Source: Sphingomonas sp. CROZ-RG-20F-R02-07
Lineage (GTDB): Bacteria > Pseudomonadota > Alphaproteobacteria > Sphingomonadales > Sphingomonadaceae
DNA: 64,000 bases
NCBI RefSeq assembly: GCF_022662335.1
Contig: NZ_JAKNQJ010000001.1
Span: forward strand, 620,001-684,000
Direction of reading: 5' to 3'
In this document: positions 41,176 through 50,804 of the stretch, in pieces
How positions within the stretch are numbered: position 1 is the first letter of the stretch
Layout of the letters: the number at the start of each line of letters is the position of its first letter
Notes under the pieces: model-generated
Database searches by the model: none
What the model saw: only the letters and a program-made list of their open reading frames with translations
What the model was told of the DNA's origin: nothing
Position numbers and translations under genes: made by a program

Positions 41176-42498
41176 TCAGCGGCGCGCGAGCTCCTTGTTG
41201 ATGTACAGCGCGATCAGCGTCCCCGCCGAGCCCGACAGCAGATAGCCGCCCGCCGCGAGCAGCCCGTAATGGCTAGCGAGTTCGAGTGCGATCAACGGCG
41301 CGAAGGCGGCGCCGACCAGCCAGGCGAGGTCCGAGGTGAGCGCGGCGCCGGTGTAGCGGCGGCTGGTGGCGAAGTTCGCCGTCACCGCGCCCGACGACTG
41401 GCCGAATGCCAGCCCGAGCAGCACGAAGCCCGCGATCATGAACACCAGCTCGCCCGCCGTGCCGCCGTTGAGCAGCTGCGGCGCGAAGCCGCTGAACGCC
41501 GCGATCGCGGCGGCCGACGCGCCGAGCAGCGTGCGCCGCCCGACCCGGTCGGCGATGAGCCCCGATGCCACCACCGCGAAGAAGCCGAAGATGCCCGCGA
41601 TCACCTCGATGCCGAGGAACCGCGCCGCACTCTCATGCGCGAACAAATAGACCCAGGAGAGCGGGAAGACCGTGACCATGTGGAACAGCGCGAAGCTCGC
41701 GAGCGGCGCGAAGGCGCCGATGACGATCGTGCGCCAGTCGCTGCGCACCGTATCGACGACTCGCGAGGGCTGCAGCTCGCGGCTTTCGAACAACGTGGTG
41801 TAATCCGGCGTCGACACGATCCGCAGGCGCGCGAACAGCGCCACCACGTTGATCGCGAACGCGACGAAGAAGGGATAGCGCCAGCCCCAATCGAGGAAGT
41901 CCGCGCTCGAAAGCGTGGTGACGAAGAAGGCAAACAGGCCGCTCGCCACCATCAACCCCAGCGGCGCGCCGAGCTGCGGGATCATCGCGTACCAGCCGCG
42001 CTTGTGCTCGGGCGCGTTCAGCGCGAGCAGCGAGGCGAGGCCATCCCACGCGCCGCCGAGCGCGGCCCCCTGCCCGATCCGGAACAGCGCGAGCAGGATC
42101 GCCGACCACACGCCGATCGTCTCGTAACCCGGCAGGAACGCCACCGCCGCGGTCGATCCGCCGAGCAGGAACAGCGCGATGGTCAGCTTCGTGCCGCGGC
42201 CCAGCGCGCGATCGATGCCGAGGAAGATCAGCGACCCGAACGGCCGCGCGATGAACGCCAGCGAGAAGATCGCGAAGGCGTAGAGCGTGCCCGTCAGCCG
42301 ATCGACATAGGGGAAGACGAGGCTCGGGAAGACCAGCACCGACGCGATCGCATAGACGAAGAAGTCGAAGAATTCCGACGTGCGCCCGATGATGACGCCG
42401 ATCGCGATCTCGCCCGGCGCGATCTCGCTGTGGCGCGTGTTGATCGCGCGGGCATCGCGCTCGGCCGTGCCGGACGTCGGGGCGATCTGGACGGTCAT
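41176..42498 (-). CDS. MFS transporter, metabolite:proton symporter type
   Basis: A 440-residue permease with twelve predicted helices. GVIIGRTSEFFDFFVYAIAS near the N-terminus and SLIFLGIDRALGRGTKLTIA match the metabolite:H+ symporter (MHS) branch related to ShiA and KgtP, though the family G-D-x-x-GR-R loop is modified. Substrates in this branch are mostly organic acids, betaines or shikimate. It is divergent from cyoA, with a palindrome between them, and in line with the aldo/keto reductase gene. Substrate not predictable. Confidence 0.85.
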   Translation of the reverse strand: MTVQIAPTSGTAERDARAINTRHSEIAPGEIAIGVIIGRTSEFFDFFVYAIASVLVFPSLVFPYVDRLTGTLYAFAIFSLAFIARPFGSLIFLGIDRALGRGTKLTIALFLLGGSTAAVAFLPGYETIGVWSAILLALFRIGQGAALGGAWDGLASLLALNAPEHKRGWYAMIPQLGAPLGLMVASGLFAFFVTTLSSADFLDWGWRYPFFVAFAINVVALFARLRIVSTPDYTTLFESRELQPSRVVDTVRSDWRTIVIGAFAPLASFALFHMVTVFPLSWVYLFAHESAARFLGIEVIAGIFGFFAVVASGLIADRVGRRTLLGASAAAIAAFSGFAPQLLNGGTAGELVFMIAGFVLLGLAFGQSSGAVTANFATSRRYTGAALTSDLAWLVGAAFAPLIALELASHYGLLAAGGYLLSGSAGTLIALYINKELARR

Positions 42499-42578
42499 GA
42501 CTTCTTCCTGGCAACGGCGACGACGGATCCCGGGCGGGACCCGCGACGGTCATGCCGCATCGCGCCGCGATTGTGGAT

Positions 42579-42593
42579 TGGACAAAATGTCCA
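42579..42593. promoter_or_regulatory. inverted repeat upstream of cyoA, candidate operator
   Basis: TGGACA-AAA-TGTCCA is a perfect 6-base inverted repeat 38 bases before the cyoA start and 81 bases before the divergent MFS start. It is well placed to block or recruit polymerase at the cyo promoter. It does not match the Fnr (TTGAT-N4-ATCAA) or ArcA patterns I know. Confidence 0.5.
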
Positions 42594-42630
42594 CTGTTGC
42601 AGCGCAGCGCAAAAGGGTAGCGCCCCGACC

Positions 42631-43731
42631 ATGTTCCAGCCTGCCCGCCTGCTCCGCACCCTGGCCGCAACCGGCGCGCTCGCCCTGCTCGGCGGGTGCG
42701 ATCTCGTCGTGATGAACCCGATGGGCGACGTGGCGGTCCAGCAGAAGAATCTCGTCATCATCGCGACGGTGCTGATGCTGTTGATCGTGGTGCCCGTCAT
42801 CGCGCTCGTCGGCGTGTTCGCGTGGCGCTACCGCGCCGCCAACACCGAGGCGCGCTACGATCCCGAATGGGACCATTCGACCCAGCTCGAGCTGGTGATC
42901 TGGGCGGCGCCGCTGCTCATCATTATCTGTCTCGGCGCGGTGACATGGACGGGCAGTCACCTGCTCGATCCCTATCGCCCGATCGATCGCGTGGCACCCG
43001 GCCGCGGCATCGCTGCCAACACCAAGCCGCTCGAGGTGCAGGTGGTGGCGCTCGACTGGAAGTGGCTGTTCATCTATCCCGAATATGGCTTCGCGACGGT
43101 GAACGAAGTGGCCGCGCCGGTCGATCGCCCGATCGCGTTCCGGCTCACCTCGTCATCGGTGATGAACGCCTTCTACATCCCGACGCTCGCCGGTATGGTC
43201 TACACGATGCCGTCGATGGAGACGAAGCTCCACGCCGTCATCAACAAGGCGGGCGATTACGAAGGCTTCTCGTCCAACTATAGCGGCGCGGGCTTCTCGC
43301 ACATGCGCTTCCGCTTCTACGGGATGACTGACGCCGGCTTCGCGGCCTGGGTCGCGCGCAACAAGGCCGCGGCGGGCACGCTCGACCGCAGCCGCTACGA
43401 AGTGCTGTCGCAGCCCACCGAGAAGGTGCCCGTGCTCCGCTTCGGCCGGATCGATCCGGGCCTGTTCAACGCGATCGTCGGCCAGTGCGTGAAGCCGGAT
43501 ACCACGTGCATGACCGAGATGATGAAGATGGCGCCGGGCGATACCGCAGGCGTGGCGCATGAAGGCAAGGGCCGGCCCGAGGGCAAGGACGCCAAGTCGC
43601 CGCTGACCACGACCGATGCAGGCGGGCCGCCGCCCGCCGATCCGACCGACATCCGCCAGCGCGGGCCCTCCTCGCCGGCTCGCTCGGGTACGCCCCAATC
43701 CACGGCGCCTCGCGCCGGCACTCCGAACTGA
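42631..43731 (+). CDS. cyoA: cytochrome bo3 ubiquinol oxidase subunit II
   Basis: A 366-residue lipoprotein. The signal ends in a lipobox, LALLGGC, with Cys23. Two helices follow ([20 protein letters not shown] and [19 protein letters not shown]), then the periplasmic cupredoxin domain ([32 protein letters not shown]). The CuA-binding Cys pair of cytochrome c oxidases is missing, as expected of a quinol oxidase. The C-terminal 50 residues are a Pro/Gly-rich extension. First gene of the cyoABCD operon. Confidence 0.95.
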   Translation: MFQPARLLRTLAATGALALLGGCDLVVMNPMGDVAVQQKNLVIIATVLMLLIVVPVIALVGVFAWRYRAANTEARYDPEWDHSTQLELVIWAAPLLIIICLGAVTWTGSHLLDPYRPIDRVAPGRGIAANTKPLEVQVVALDWKWLFIYPEYGFATVNEVAAPVDRPIAFRLTSSSVMNAFYIPTLAGMVYTMPSMETKLHAVINKAGDYEGFSSNYSGAGFSHMRFRFYGMTDAGFAAWVARNKAAAGTLDRSRYEVLSQPTEKVPVLRFGRIDPGLFNAIVGQCVKPDTTCMTEMMKMAPGDTAGVAHEGKGRPEGKDAKSPLTTTDAGGPPPADPTDIRQRGPSSPARSGTPQSTAPRAGTPN

Positions 43732-43742
43732 TCGTCCTCCAG

Positions 43743-45764
43743 ATGGCCACCCCGATGCAACCCTCCCCGTTTTCCGTCAGCCCGATCTTCGGCCGCTTCA
43801 CGCTGGAATCGCTGCCGCTTCACGAACCGATCGTGGTCGGCACGTTCGTCGCGGTGGCGCTCGGCGGCGCCGCGCTGCTGGCGGCGCTCACCTATTTCAA
43901 GCTCTGGGGCTATCTCTGGAAGGAATGGTTCACGACCGTGGACCATAAGCGCATCGGGATCATGTACATGATCCTCGGCGTCGTGATGCTGCTGCGCGGC
44001 TTTTCCGACGCGATCATGATGCGCGCGCAGCAGGCGATGGCGTTCGGCGGATCCGAGGGCTATCTCAACGCTCACCATTACGATCAGGTGTTCACCGCGC
44101 ACGGCGTCATCATGATCTTCTTCGTGGCGATGCCGTTCGTCACCGGGTTGATGAACTATGTCGTGCCGCTCCAGATCGGCGCGCGCGACGTCTCGTTCCC
44201 GTTCCTCAACAATTTCAGCTTCTGGATGACGGCGGGCGGTGCGGTGATCGTGATGATGAGTCTGTTCGTCGGCGAATTCGCGCAGACCGGCTGGCTCGCG
44301 ATGCCGCCCTTGTCGGGGATCAGCTACAGCCCCGGCGTCGGTGTCGATTATTATATCTGGGCGCTCCAGATCGCGGGCGTCGGCACCTTGCTGTCGGGGG
44401 TCAACCTGATCGCGACGATCGTGAAGATGCGTGCACCCGGCATGACCATGATGAAGATGCCGATCTTCTGCTGGACGTCCTTGTGCACCAACGTGCTGAT
44501 CGTGGCCGCGTTTCCGGTGCTCACCGCGGTGCTCGCGCTGCTGACGCTCGACCGCTATGCCGGCACCAACTTCTTCACGAACACGCTGGGCGGCAACCCG
44601 ATGATGTACGTGAACCTGATCTGGATCTGGGGTCACCCGGAGGTGTACATCCTGATCCTGCCCGCGTTCGGCATCTTCAGCGAGGTCACCTCGACCTTCT
44701 GCAGCAAGCGCCTCTTCGGCTATACATCGATGGTCTACGCCACCTTCGTTATCACGCTTCTCGCCTATGTCGTATGGCTGCACCATTTCTTCACCATGGG
44801 ATCGGGTGCCAGCGTCAACTCGTTCTTCGGCATCACCACGATGGTGATCTCGATCCCCACGGGGGCGAAGATCTTCAACTGGCTGTTCACCATGTACCGT
44901 GGGCGGATCCGGTTCGAACTGCCGATGATGTGGACGATAGCCTTCATGGTCACGTTCGTGATCGGCGGCATGACAGGCGTGCTGCTCGCCGTGCCGCCTG
45001 CCGACTTCGTGCTCCACAATTCGCTGTTCCTGGTGGCGCATTTCCACAACGTCATCATCGGCGGCGTGCTGTTTGGTATCTTCGCCGGGATCAACTATTG
45101 GTGGCCCAAGGCGTTCGGCTTCAAGCTCAACGAATTCTGGGGCAAGGTGTCGTTCTGGAGCTGGGTGTCGGGCTTCTACTTCGCGTTCATGCCGCTCTAC
45201 GTGCTGGGGCTGATGGGCGTCACCCGCCGGCTGCGCACCTTCGACGATCCCTCGCTCCAGATCTGGTTCGTGATCGCCGCGTTCGGGGCGTTTCTGGTGG
45301 CGGTGGGAATCGGGGCGATGCTCATGCAATTCTATGTCAGCATCCGCGACCGCGAGAGCCTGCGCGACGTGACGGGCGATCCTTGGAATGGCCGCACGCT
45401 CGAATGGGCGACCTCGTCGCCGCCGCCCGACTACAACTTCGCCTTCTCGCCCGTCGTGCATGACGGCGATGCCTGGGCGGACATGAAGGCGCGTGGCTAT
45501 GTTCGGCCGACCACGGGCTTCAAGCCGATCCACATGCCGCGCAACACCGGCGCGGGCATGATCCTGGCGGGCTTCAGCGTGGCGTTCGGCGTCGGCATGA
45601 TCTGGTATGTGTGGTGGCTCGTCGCGATCAGCTTCGTCGGGCTGCTCGCCACCGCGATCGGCCACACGTTCAACTATAAGCGTGATTACCACATCCCGGT
45701 CGACGAGGTGATCGCCACGGAGGGTGCGCGCACCCGCCTGCTGACGGCGGGAGCGATCGCATGA
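43743..45764 (+). CDS. cyoB: cytochrome bo3 ubiquinol oxidase subunit I
   Basis: A 673-residue haem-copper oxidase core of about fifteen helices. Haem and copper ligands are in [24 protein letters not shown] (with the cross-linked His-Tyr), [10 protein letters not shown] and [10 protein letters not shown]. Quinol-site residues of E. coli CyoB are also present: Arg and Asp in LLRGFSDA, His and Gln in HHYDQVF. This places it with quinol rather than cytochrome c oxidases. It transfers electrons from ubiquinol to oxygen and pumps protons. It starts 11 bases after cyoA and overlaps cyoC by four. Confidence 0.96.
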   Translation: MATPMQPSPFSVSPIFGRFTLESLPLHEPIVVGTFVAVALGGAALLAALTYFKLWGYLWKEWFTTVDHKRIGIMYMILGVVMLLRGFSDAIMMRAQQAMAFGGSEGYLNAHHYDQVFTAHGVIMIFFVAMPFVTGLMNYVVPLQIGARDVSFPFLNNFSFWMTAGGAVIVMMSLFVGEFAQTGWLAMPPLSGISYSPGVGVDYYIWALQIAGVGTLLSGVNLIATIVKMRAPGMTMMKMPIFCWTSLCTNVLIVAAFPVLTAVLALLTLDRYAGTNFFTNTLGGNPMMYVNLIWIWGHPEVYILILPAFGIFSEVTSTFCSKRLFGYTSMVYATFVITLLAYVVWLHHFFTMGSGASVNSFFGITTMVISIPTGAKIFNWLFTMYRGRIRFELPMMWTIAFMVTFVIGGMTGVLLAVPPADFVLHNSLFLVAHFHNVIIGGVLFGIFAGINYWWPKAFGFKLNEFWGKVSFWSWVSGFYFAFMPLYVLGLMGVTRRLRTFDDPSLQIWFVIAAFGAFLVAVGIGAMLMQFYVSIRDRESLRDVTGDPWNGRTLEWATSSPPPDYNFAFSPVVHDGDAWADMKARGYVRPTTGFKPIHMPRNTGAGMILAGFSVAFGVGMIWYVWWLVAISFVGLLATAIGHTFNYKRDYHIPVDEVIATEGARTRLLTAGAIA

Positions 45765-46405
45765 GCGCGACCGTAGCCGACACGACGGGCTCGACGGCGG
45801 AGGAACGCCGCGACGTGTTCCATCTGGTGGAGGAGCACGACCATCCCGAGGGCGCGAGCACGATGCTCGGCTTCTGGATCTATCTGATGAGCGATTGCCT
45901 CATCTTCGCGATGCTGTTCGCCACCTATGGCGTACTCGGCACCAGCTATGCGGGTGGCCCCGGCCCCCGCGAGCTGTTCGAGCTGCCGCTGGTGGCGGTC
46001 AACACCACGATGCTGCTGCTGTCGTCGATCACCTATGGGTTCGCCATGCTGGCGATGACCGACGGCAAGCGCGGCGCCACGCAGGGCTGGCTCGCGGTGA
46101 CGGCGCTGTTCGGCCTCGCCTTCCTCTCGATCGAGATGTACGAATTCCACGGCCTGATCCACGAAGGCGCCGGGCCGCAGCGCAGCGCGTTCCTGTCGTC
46201 CTTCTTCACCCTGGTCGGCACGCACGGGCTGCACGTCACCTTCGGCATCATCTGGCTGGTGACGCTGATGGTGCAGGTGCAGATGAAGGGCCTGATCCCC
46301 GCCAACCGGCGGCGACTGATGTGCCTCAGCCTGTTCTGGCATTTTCTCGACGTGATCTGGATCGGCGTCTTCACCTTCGTCTACCTGATGGGAATGCTGC
46401 GATGA
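45761..46405 (+). CDS. cyoC: cytochrome bo3 ubiquinol oxidase subunit III
   Basis: A 214-residue membrane subunit with five predicted helices. [20 protein letters not shown] is the typical CyoC first helix, and [19 protein letters not shown] and [20 protein letters not shown] the later ones. It stabilises subunit I. ATGA overlaps at both ends join it to cyoB and cyoD. Confidence 0.95.
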   Translation: MSATVADTTGSTAEERRDVFHLVEEHDHPEGASTMLGFWIYLMSDCLIFAMLFATYGVLGTSYAGGPGPRELFELPLVAVNTTMLLLSSITYGFAMLAMTDGKRGATQGWLAVTALFGLAFLSIEMYEFHGLIHEGAGPQRSAFLSSFFTLVGTHGLHVTFGIIWLVTLMVQVQMKGLIPANRRRLMCLSLFWHFLDVIWIGVFTFVYLMGMLR

Positions 46406-46791
46406 GCGCGCATCACGACACCAACCCGGGCCATGTCGATACGCATGGCCATCATGACGACGAAGAGGCGCACGGCTCGCGCAAGGGTTACTGGATCGGC
46501 TTCGTCCTCGCCGCGATCCTGACCGCGATCCCGTTCTGGCTGGTGATGACCCATCCGCTGTCGAACGCGGCCACCGCTCTCGTCATCATGGGCTTCGCGA
46601 TCGTCCAGGTGATCGTCCACATGATCTTCTTCCTGCACATGAACCGCCGGGCGGAGGGGGGCTGGTCGATGATGGCGCTGCTCTTCACGCTCGTCGTGGT
46701 CGGCATCTCGCTCTCGGGTTCGCTGTGGGTGATGTACCACATGAACGCCAACATGATGCCGACGGCGCAGGTGATGGACCATATCGAGTGA
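46402..46791 (+). CDS. cyoD: cytochrome bo3 ubiquinol oxidase subunit IV
   Basis: A 129-residue subunit with a His/Asp-rich N-terminus (HVDTHGHHDDEEAHG) and three helices including GYWIGFVLAAILTAIPFWLV and IVQVIVHMIFFLHMN. CyoD assists copper-site assembly in subunit I; the His-rich tail could help but that is inference. It overlaps cyoC (ATGA) and the SURF1 gene (GTGA). No cyoE (haem O synthase) follows here. Confidence 0.93.
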   Translation: MSAHHDTNPGHVDTHGHHDDEEAHGSRKGYWIGFVLAAILTAIPFWLVMTHPLSNAATALVIMGFAIVQVIVHMIFFLHMNRRAEGGWSMMALLFTLVVVGISLSGSLWVMYHMNANMMPTAQVMDHIE

Positions 46792-47474
46792 GCCCGGTGC
46801 GGCGCATCGTCGCCGCATCGCTTGCGCTTCTGGCGCTGGCGGGGTTCGTCGCGCTCGGCACCTGGCAGGTGCACCGGCGGACGTGGAAGCTGGCGCTGAT
46901 CGCGGCAGTCGAGACGCGGGTGCACGCGCCGCCCGCCGCGGCGCCCGGCCCTGCCGCGTGGCCCGCGATCGACGCGGCGCATGACGCCTATCGTCACGTT
47001 CGCGTCGACGGCATCTATGACGGCACGCGCCAGACGCTCGTCCAGGCGAGCACCGATCGCGGCCCCGGCTGGTGGGTGATGACCCCGCTCCGCACCCCCT
47101 CCGGGTTCGTGGTCCTCGTCAACCGCGGGTTCGTCGCGGGGCGCGGGGCGCCACCCTCTCCGGCCGGCTCGACCAGCGTCACCGGCCTGCTCCGCATCAC
47201 CGAGCCCGGCGGCGGTTTCCTGCGCAGCAACGATCCCGCGCATGATCGCTGGTTCTCGCGCGACGTCGCCGCGGTCGCGCACATGCGCGGCATCGCGCCC
47301 GCGGCCCCCTATTTCGTCGACGCCGATGCCGGCCCCGAACGGCCGGGCCAGCCGGTCGGCGGCCTCACCGTGATCCGCTTCACCAACAACCATCTCGTTT
47401 ACGCGCTGACATGGTATGGTCTTGCCATCATGTCCGCACTCGCCGCCCTGTTCGCGCTTCGCCGACCGCGATGA
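46788..47474 (+). CDS. SURF1-family oxidase assembly protein
   Basis: A 228-residue protein from GTG 46788. It has the SURF1 layout: one N-terminal helix (AASLALLALAGFVALGTWQV) ending in GTWQVHRRTWK, a periplasmic domain (VDGIYDGTRQTLV, GWWVMTPLRTPSG, VLVNRGFV) and a C-terminal helix after NNHLVYALTWYGLA. SURF1 proteins help insert haem into oxidase subunit I. Four-base overlaps with cyoD and with the regB-like gene bind it into the operon. Confidence 0.93.
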   Translation: MSPVRRIVAASLALLALAGFVALGTWQVHRRTWKLALIAAVETRVHAPPAAAPGPAAWPAIDAAHDAYRHVRVDGIYDGTRQTLVQASTDRGPGWWVMTPLRTPSGFVVLVNRGFVAGRGAPPSPAGSTSVTGLLRITEPGGGFLRSNDPAHDRWFSRDVAAVAHMRGIAPAAPYFVDADAGPERPGQPVGGLTVIRFTNNHLVYALTWYGLAIMSALAALFALRRPR

Positions 47475-48766
47475 CCGCGCCGCTTCCTCCCGGCGAGGCG
47501 GGGTCGCGCAACATGCTGCAGCTCATGCAGTTGCGCTGGATGGCTATCGCGGGGCAGCTCGGCACGATCCTGCTCACCCGCTTCGCGTTCGACGTCGCGT
47601 TGCCGATGACCGCGATGCTCAGCGTTCTGACCGGGCTAGCCGCGCTCAACGCGATCAGCATCCTGTGGCTGCACTGGCGGCACGGCATCGCCAACACCGA
47701 ACTGCTTGTCGCGCTGCTGCTCGATATCGGCGCGCTCTCGGCGCAGCTCTATCTCAGCGGCGGGGCGACGAACCCCTTCGTCTCGCTCTTCCTGCTCCAG
47801 GTCGTGCTCGGTGCGGTGCTGCTCCGGCGCTGGTCGGCCTGGGTGGTGGTGGGGGTGACGACCGCTTCGTTCGCGCTGCTCACGGTCGCCTATCGTCCGC
47901 TGGCGCTGCCGGTCGGCTATACCGACACGCTGTTCCACCTGCACGTACAGGGCATGTGGGTGTGCTTCGCACTCGTGGCGGTGCTGCTGCTGCTGTTCGT
48001 CCGCCGGATCGACGGCAATCTGCGCGCGCGCGACATGCATTTGGCCGAATTGCGGCGGCAGGCGGATGAGGAGGACCATATCGTCCGCATCGGCCTGCTC
48101 GCGTCAGGCGCCGCGCACGAACTGGGCACGCCGCTCTCCTCGCTGGCGGTAATCCTCGGCGACTGGCGCCGTTCGCCGCGGATCGCGCGCGATCCAGAAT
48201 TGGCGGCAGAGGTGGAGGAGATGCGCACCGAGGTGCAACGCTGCAAGGCGATCGTCACCGGAATCCTGCTGGCGGCGGGCGAGGCACGCGGCGAGGCCTC
48301 GGCGGCGACGAGCGTGCGCTCCTTCTTCGGCGGCGTGTTCGCCGATTGGCGCACCGCGCGGGGCTTCGCGCATGCCGATTATCGCGACGATTTCGGCGAG
48401 GACGTACCGATCGTTTCGGATACCGTGCTGCAACAGGCGGTCTTCAACGTGCTCGACAATGCCGCCGAAGTGTCGCCCGACGCGATCGCGGCCGTGCTCG
48501 CCCGCGACGGCGACGTGCTGACGATCACCGTCACCGATCGAGGGCCGGGCTTCAAGCCCATGATCCTGGCCGGGATCGGCTCGCCCTATCATTCCACGAA
48601 GGCGCGCGCGGGCGCAGGCCTCGGCCTGTTCCTCGTCACCAGCGTGATGCGCAAGCTCGGTGGATCGGTGACGGCGCGCAATCGGGCGGAGGGCGGCGCC
48701 GAAGTCGTGCTGCGCCTGCCGCTCGCCGCCATCGCCCTGCCCGAGGACCGCCGCCATGGCCGCTGA
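47471..48766 (+). CDS. regB: redox sensor histidine kinase RegB/PrrB type
   Basis: A 431-residue kinase with six N-terminal helices. The quinone-sensing heptapeptide is intact as GGATNPF at residues 97-103. The H-box is SGAAHELGTPLSSLAVILG (His216), and the redox-active Cys of RegB is conserved as Cys258 in VQRCKAIV. The ATPase domain has VFNVLDNAAEVSP and GAGLGLFLVTSVMRKLGG. It senses the oxidation state of the ubiquinone pool and controls RegA. Placement directly behind cyoABCD-SURF1 links sensor and oxidase in one transcript. Confidence 0.94.
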   Translation: MTAPLPPGEAGSRNMLQLMQLRWMAIAGQLGTILLTRFAFDVALPMTAMLSVLTGLAALNAISILWLHWRHGIANTELLVALLLDIGALSAQLYLSGGATNPFVSLFLLQVVLGAVLLRRWSAWVVVGVTTASFALLTVAYRPLALPVGYTDTLFHLHVQGMWVCFALVAVLLLLFVRRIDGNLRARDMHLAELRRQADEEDHIVRIGLLASGAAHELGTPLSSLAVILGDWRRSPRIARDPELAAEVEEMRTEVQRCKAIVTGILLAAGEARGEASAATSVRSFFGGVFADWRTARGFAHADYRDDFGEDVPIVSDTVLQQAVFNVLDNAAEVSPDAIAAVLARDGDVLTITVTDRGPGFKPMILAGIGSPYHSTKARAGAGLGLFLVTSVMRKLGGSVTARNRAEGGAEVVLRLPLAAIALPEDRRHGR

Positions 48767-49289
48767 GCCGCTGCTCTACATCGTCGAGGACGACGCTGCC
48801 TTCGCACGCACGCTGCAACGCTCGTTCGAAAAGCGCGGCTATCGCGTGGGCGTGGCGAGCGACCCGGCGGCGCTGGAAACGTTGCTGGCAGCCGAGATCC
48901 CGGCCTATGCGGTGGTCGATCTGAAGCTCGGCCAGGCCTCGGGCCTTACCTGCGTCCGGACATTGGCCGAGCGCGACGCCGAGACCACGATCGTCGTCCT
49001 CACCGGCTATGCGAGCATCGCCACCGCGGTCGAGGCGGTGAAGCTCGGCGCGACCTCCTATCTCGCCAAGCCCGCCAACACCGACGATATCGAGGCCGCG
49101 TTCGGCCGCGGGGCGGGTGATGTGGAAACCCCGATCGGCGACCGTCAGACCTCGATCAAGACGCTCGAATGGGAGCGTATCCAGAAGACGCTGGCCGAAA
49201 GCGACTTCAACGTTTCCGAAACCGCCCGTCGCTTGGGGATGCACCGCCGGACCTTGGCGAGAAAGCTCGAAAAACGCCCGCTGCGATGA
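48756..49289 (+). CDS. regA: redox response regulator RegA/PrrA/ActR
   Basis: A 177-residue regulator overlapping regB by 11 bases. The receiver has acidic residues in YIVEDDAAFA, phospho-acceptor Asp55 in AVVDLKLGQASGL and Lys in SYLAKPAN. The C-terminal Fis-like helix-turn-helix ETARRLGMHRRTLARKLEKR is almost identical to the invariant RegA recognition motif. It is last in the cyo operon and probably regulates it and other redox genes. Confidence 0.95.
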   Translation: MAAEPLLYIVEDDAAFARTLQRSFEKRGYRVGVASDPAALETLLAAEIPAYAVVDLKLGQASGLTCVRTLAERDAETTIVVLTGYASIATAVEAVKLGATSYLAKPANTDDIEAAFGRGAGDVETPIGDRQTSIKTLEWERIQKTLAESDFNVSETARRLGMHRRTLARKLEKRPLR

Positions 49290-49340
49290 GCCACGGGCGC
49301 TTCCTTTGCGCCGCACATGCCGCTATGCCCCGCTTCGCGT

Positions 49341-49738
<398 letters not shown>

Positions 49739-49798
49739 GGCATCCTTCGGAATTCGTCCGACACGGGTAACCGGATCGGCGATCCGCGCCAAGCGGGC

Positions 49799-50800
49799 TC
49801 AGGGCGGTGGCGCTGCGGCCACGATCTCCGCGAGCGATGCGTCGCGGACGCCGAGCCGATCGAGCTGCGCGAACATCGCATCCCACCATCGGTGGAATGC
49901 CGCGAGGTCGGCCGCGTCGCGGACATAGGGGGTATGGCCCGGCGCGAGCGAGGGCGAGTGGAACGACAGCGTGAGCAGGCGCACCCCCTCGCCCACTGCG
50001 ACCGCCACCGCCTCCAGCGCGGCGGCGATCGGCATATCCTCCGGAGTGAGCGCCACGCGCGACAACAGGCCGGTCCGTGCCGCCACGCCCCGTCCGTGCG
50101 GAATTGCGCCGAGCGCCGGATGGAGCCAAGGTCCGGCGCGGTGAGCGGCGCCGGTGAAGACCGTGGTTAACGGCAGTTCGATCAGGCCGCCGCGGTGGTA
50201 TGCCGCGCTGCCGACTGCGGTGAAATCCGGGCCGCCGTCGCGGCTGTAATCGTAACGCGCGCGCACCGAGCTATCGATCCGGTAACCCCGCTCGGCGAGC
50301 AGCGCGCGGGTATGCGGGCCGATGCCGTAGCGGCCGGCGCGATAGGCGACCGGGCGGGCGCCGAACGCCGCCCCGATCGCGTCGCCCAGAACGTCAAGCT
50401 TGGCGGCCTCGCGCGCCGGCGGCAGGTTGCCGGGATAGCTGTCGACCGGACCGACCCTGTCCGCAAAGGGCGGGTTCACCCAGGCGTGAAGCTGCGCGCC
50501 GATGGTGGAGCGGCCATCCTCGATCACGCGCGCCAGGATATCGACGGCGGCGGGATCGGTCGCGATCGGGTGATCGATCATGCACGCCAGGCCGACGCCG
50601 CGATCCGCAAAGCGCCGATGCGCCGCCGGAAACGCCTGCATCGCCGTGGTCGATCGCGCCGCGGCATCGAGCGGCGCGCGCCAGTCGAACTCCTCCTCGA
50701 CATCGGCGAAGACGGTGAAGCGGGTGCCGAAACGCTCCGGCCATACGATCCGTTCGTGCGGCGCGGGTGCCGGTTCGCGATAGGGCAAGCCCGCGCTCAC
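49799..50800 (-). CDS. polysaccharide deacetylase-like protein
   Basis: A 333-residue protein with an NodB-like barrel pattern: FTVFADVEEEFDW near the N-terminus (catalytic Asp region), IGAQLHAWVNPPF with a His, YRAGRYGIGPHTRALLAERG, and LTLSFHSPSLAPGHTPYVR near the C-terminus. It resembles WalW-type deacetylases near cell-wall or capsule genes. No signal peptide is seen. The start is uncertain: GTG 50800 lies four bases after the upstream kinase stop, while ATG 50836 would overlap that gene. It is probably cotranscribed with the kinase. Confidence 0.75.
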   Translation of the reverse strand: MSAGLPYREPAPAPHERIVWPERFGTRFTVFADVEEEFDWRAPLDAAARSTTAMQAFPAAHRRFADRGVGLACMIDHPIATDPAAVDILARVIEDGRSTIGAQLHAWVNPPFADRVGPVDSYPGNLPPAREAAKLDVLGDAIGAAFGARPVAYRAGRYGIGPHTRALLAERGYRIDSSVRARYDYSRDGGPDFTAVGSAAYHRGGLIELPLTTVFTGAAHRAGPWLHPALGAIPHGRGVAARTGLLSRVALTPEDMPIAAALEAVAVAVGEGVRLLTLSFHSPSLAPGHTPYVRDAADLAAFHRWWDAMFAQLDRLGVRDASLAEIVAAAPPP

Positions 50801-50804
50801 GAGG

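Noticed and set aside
43395-45692. Long minus-strand frame opposite cyoA/cyoB
   Set aside because: Shadow frame; the plus strand carries all oxidase ligands.
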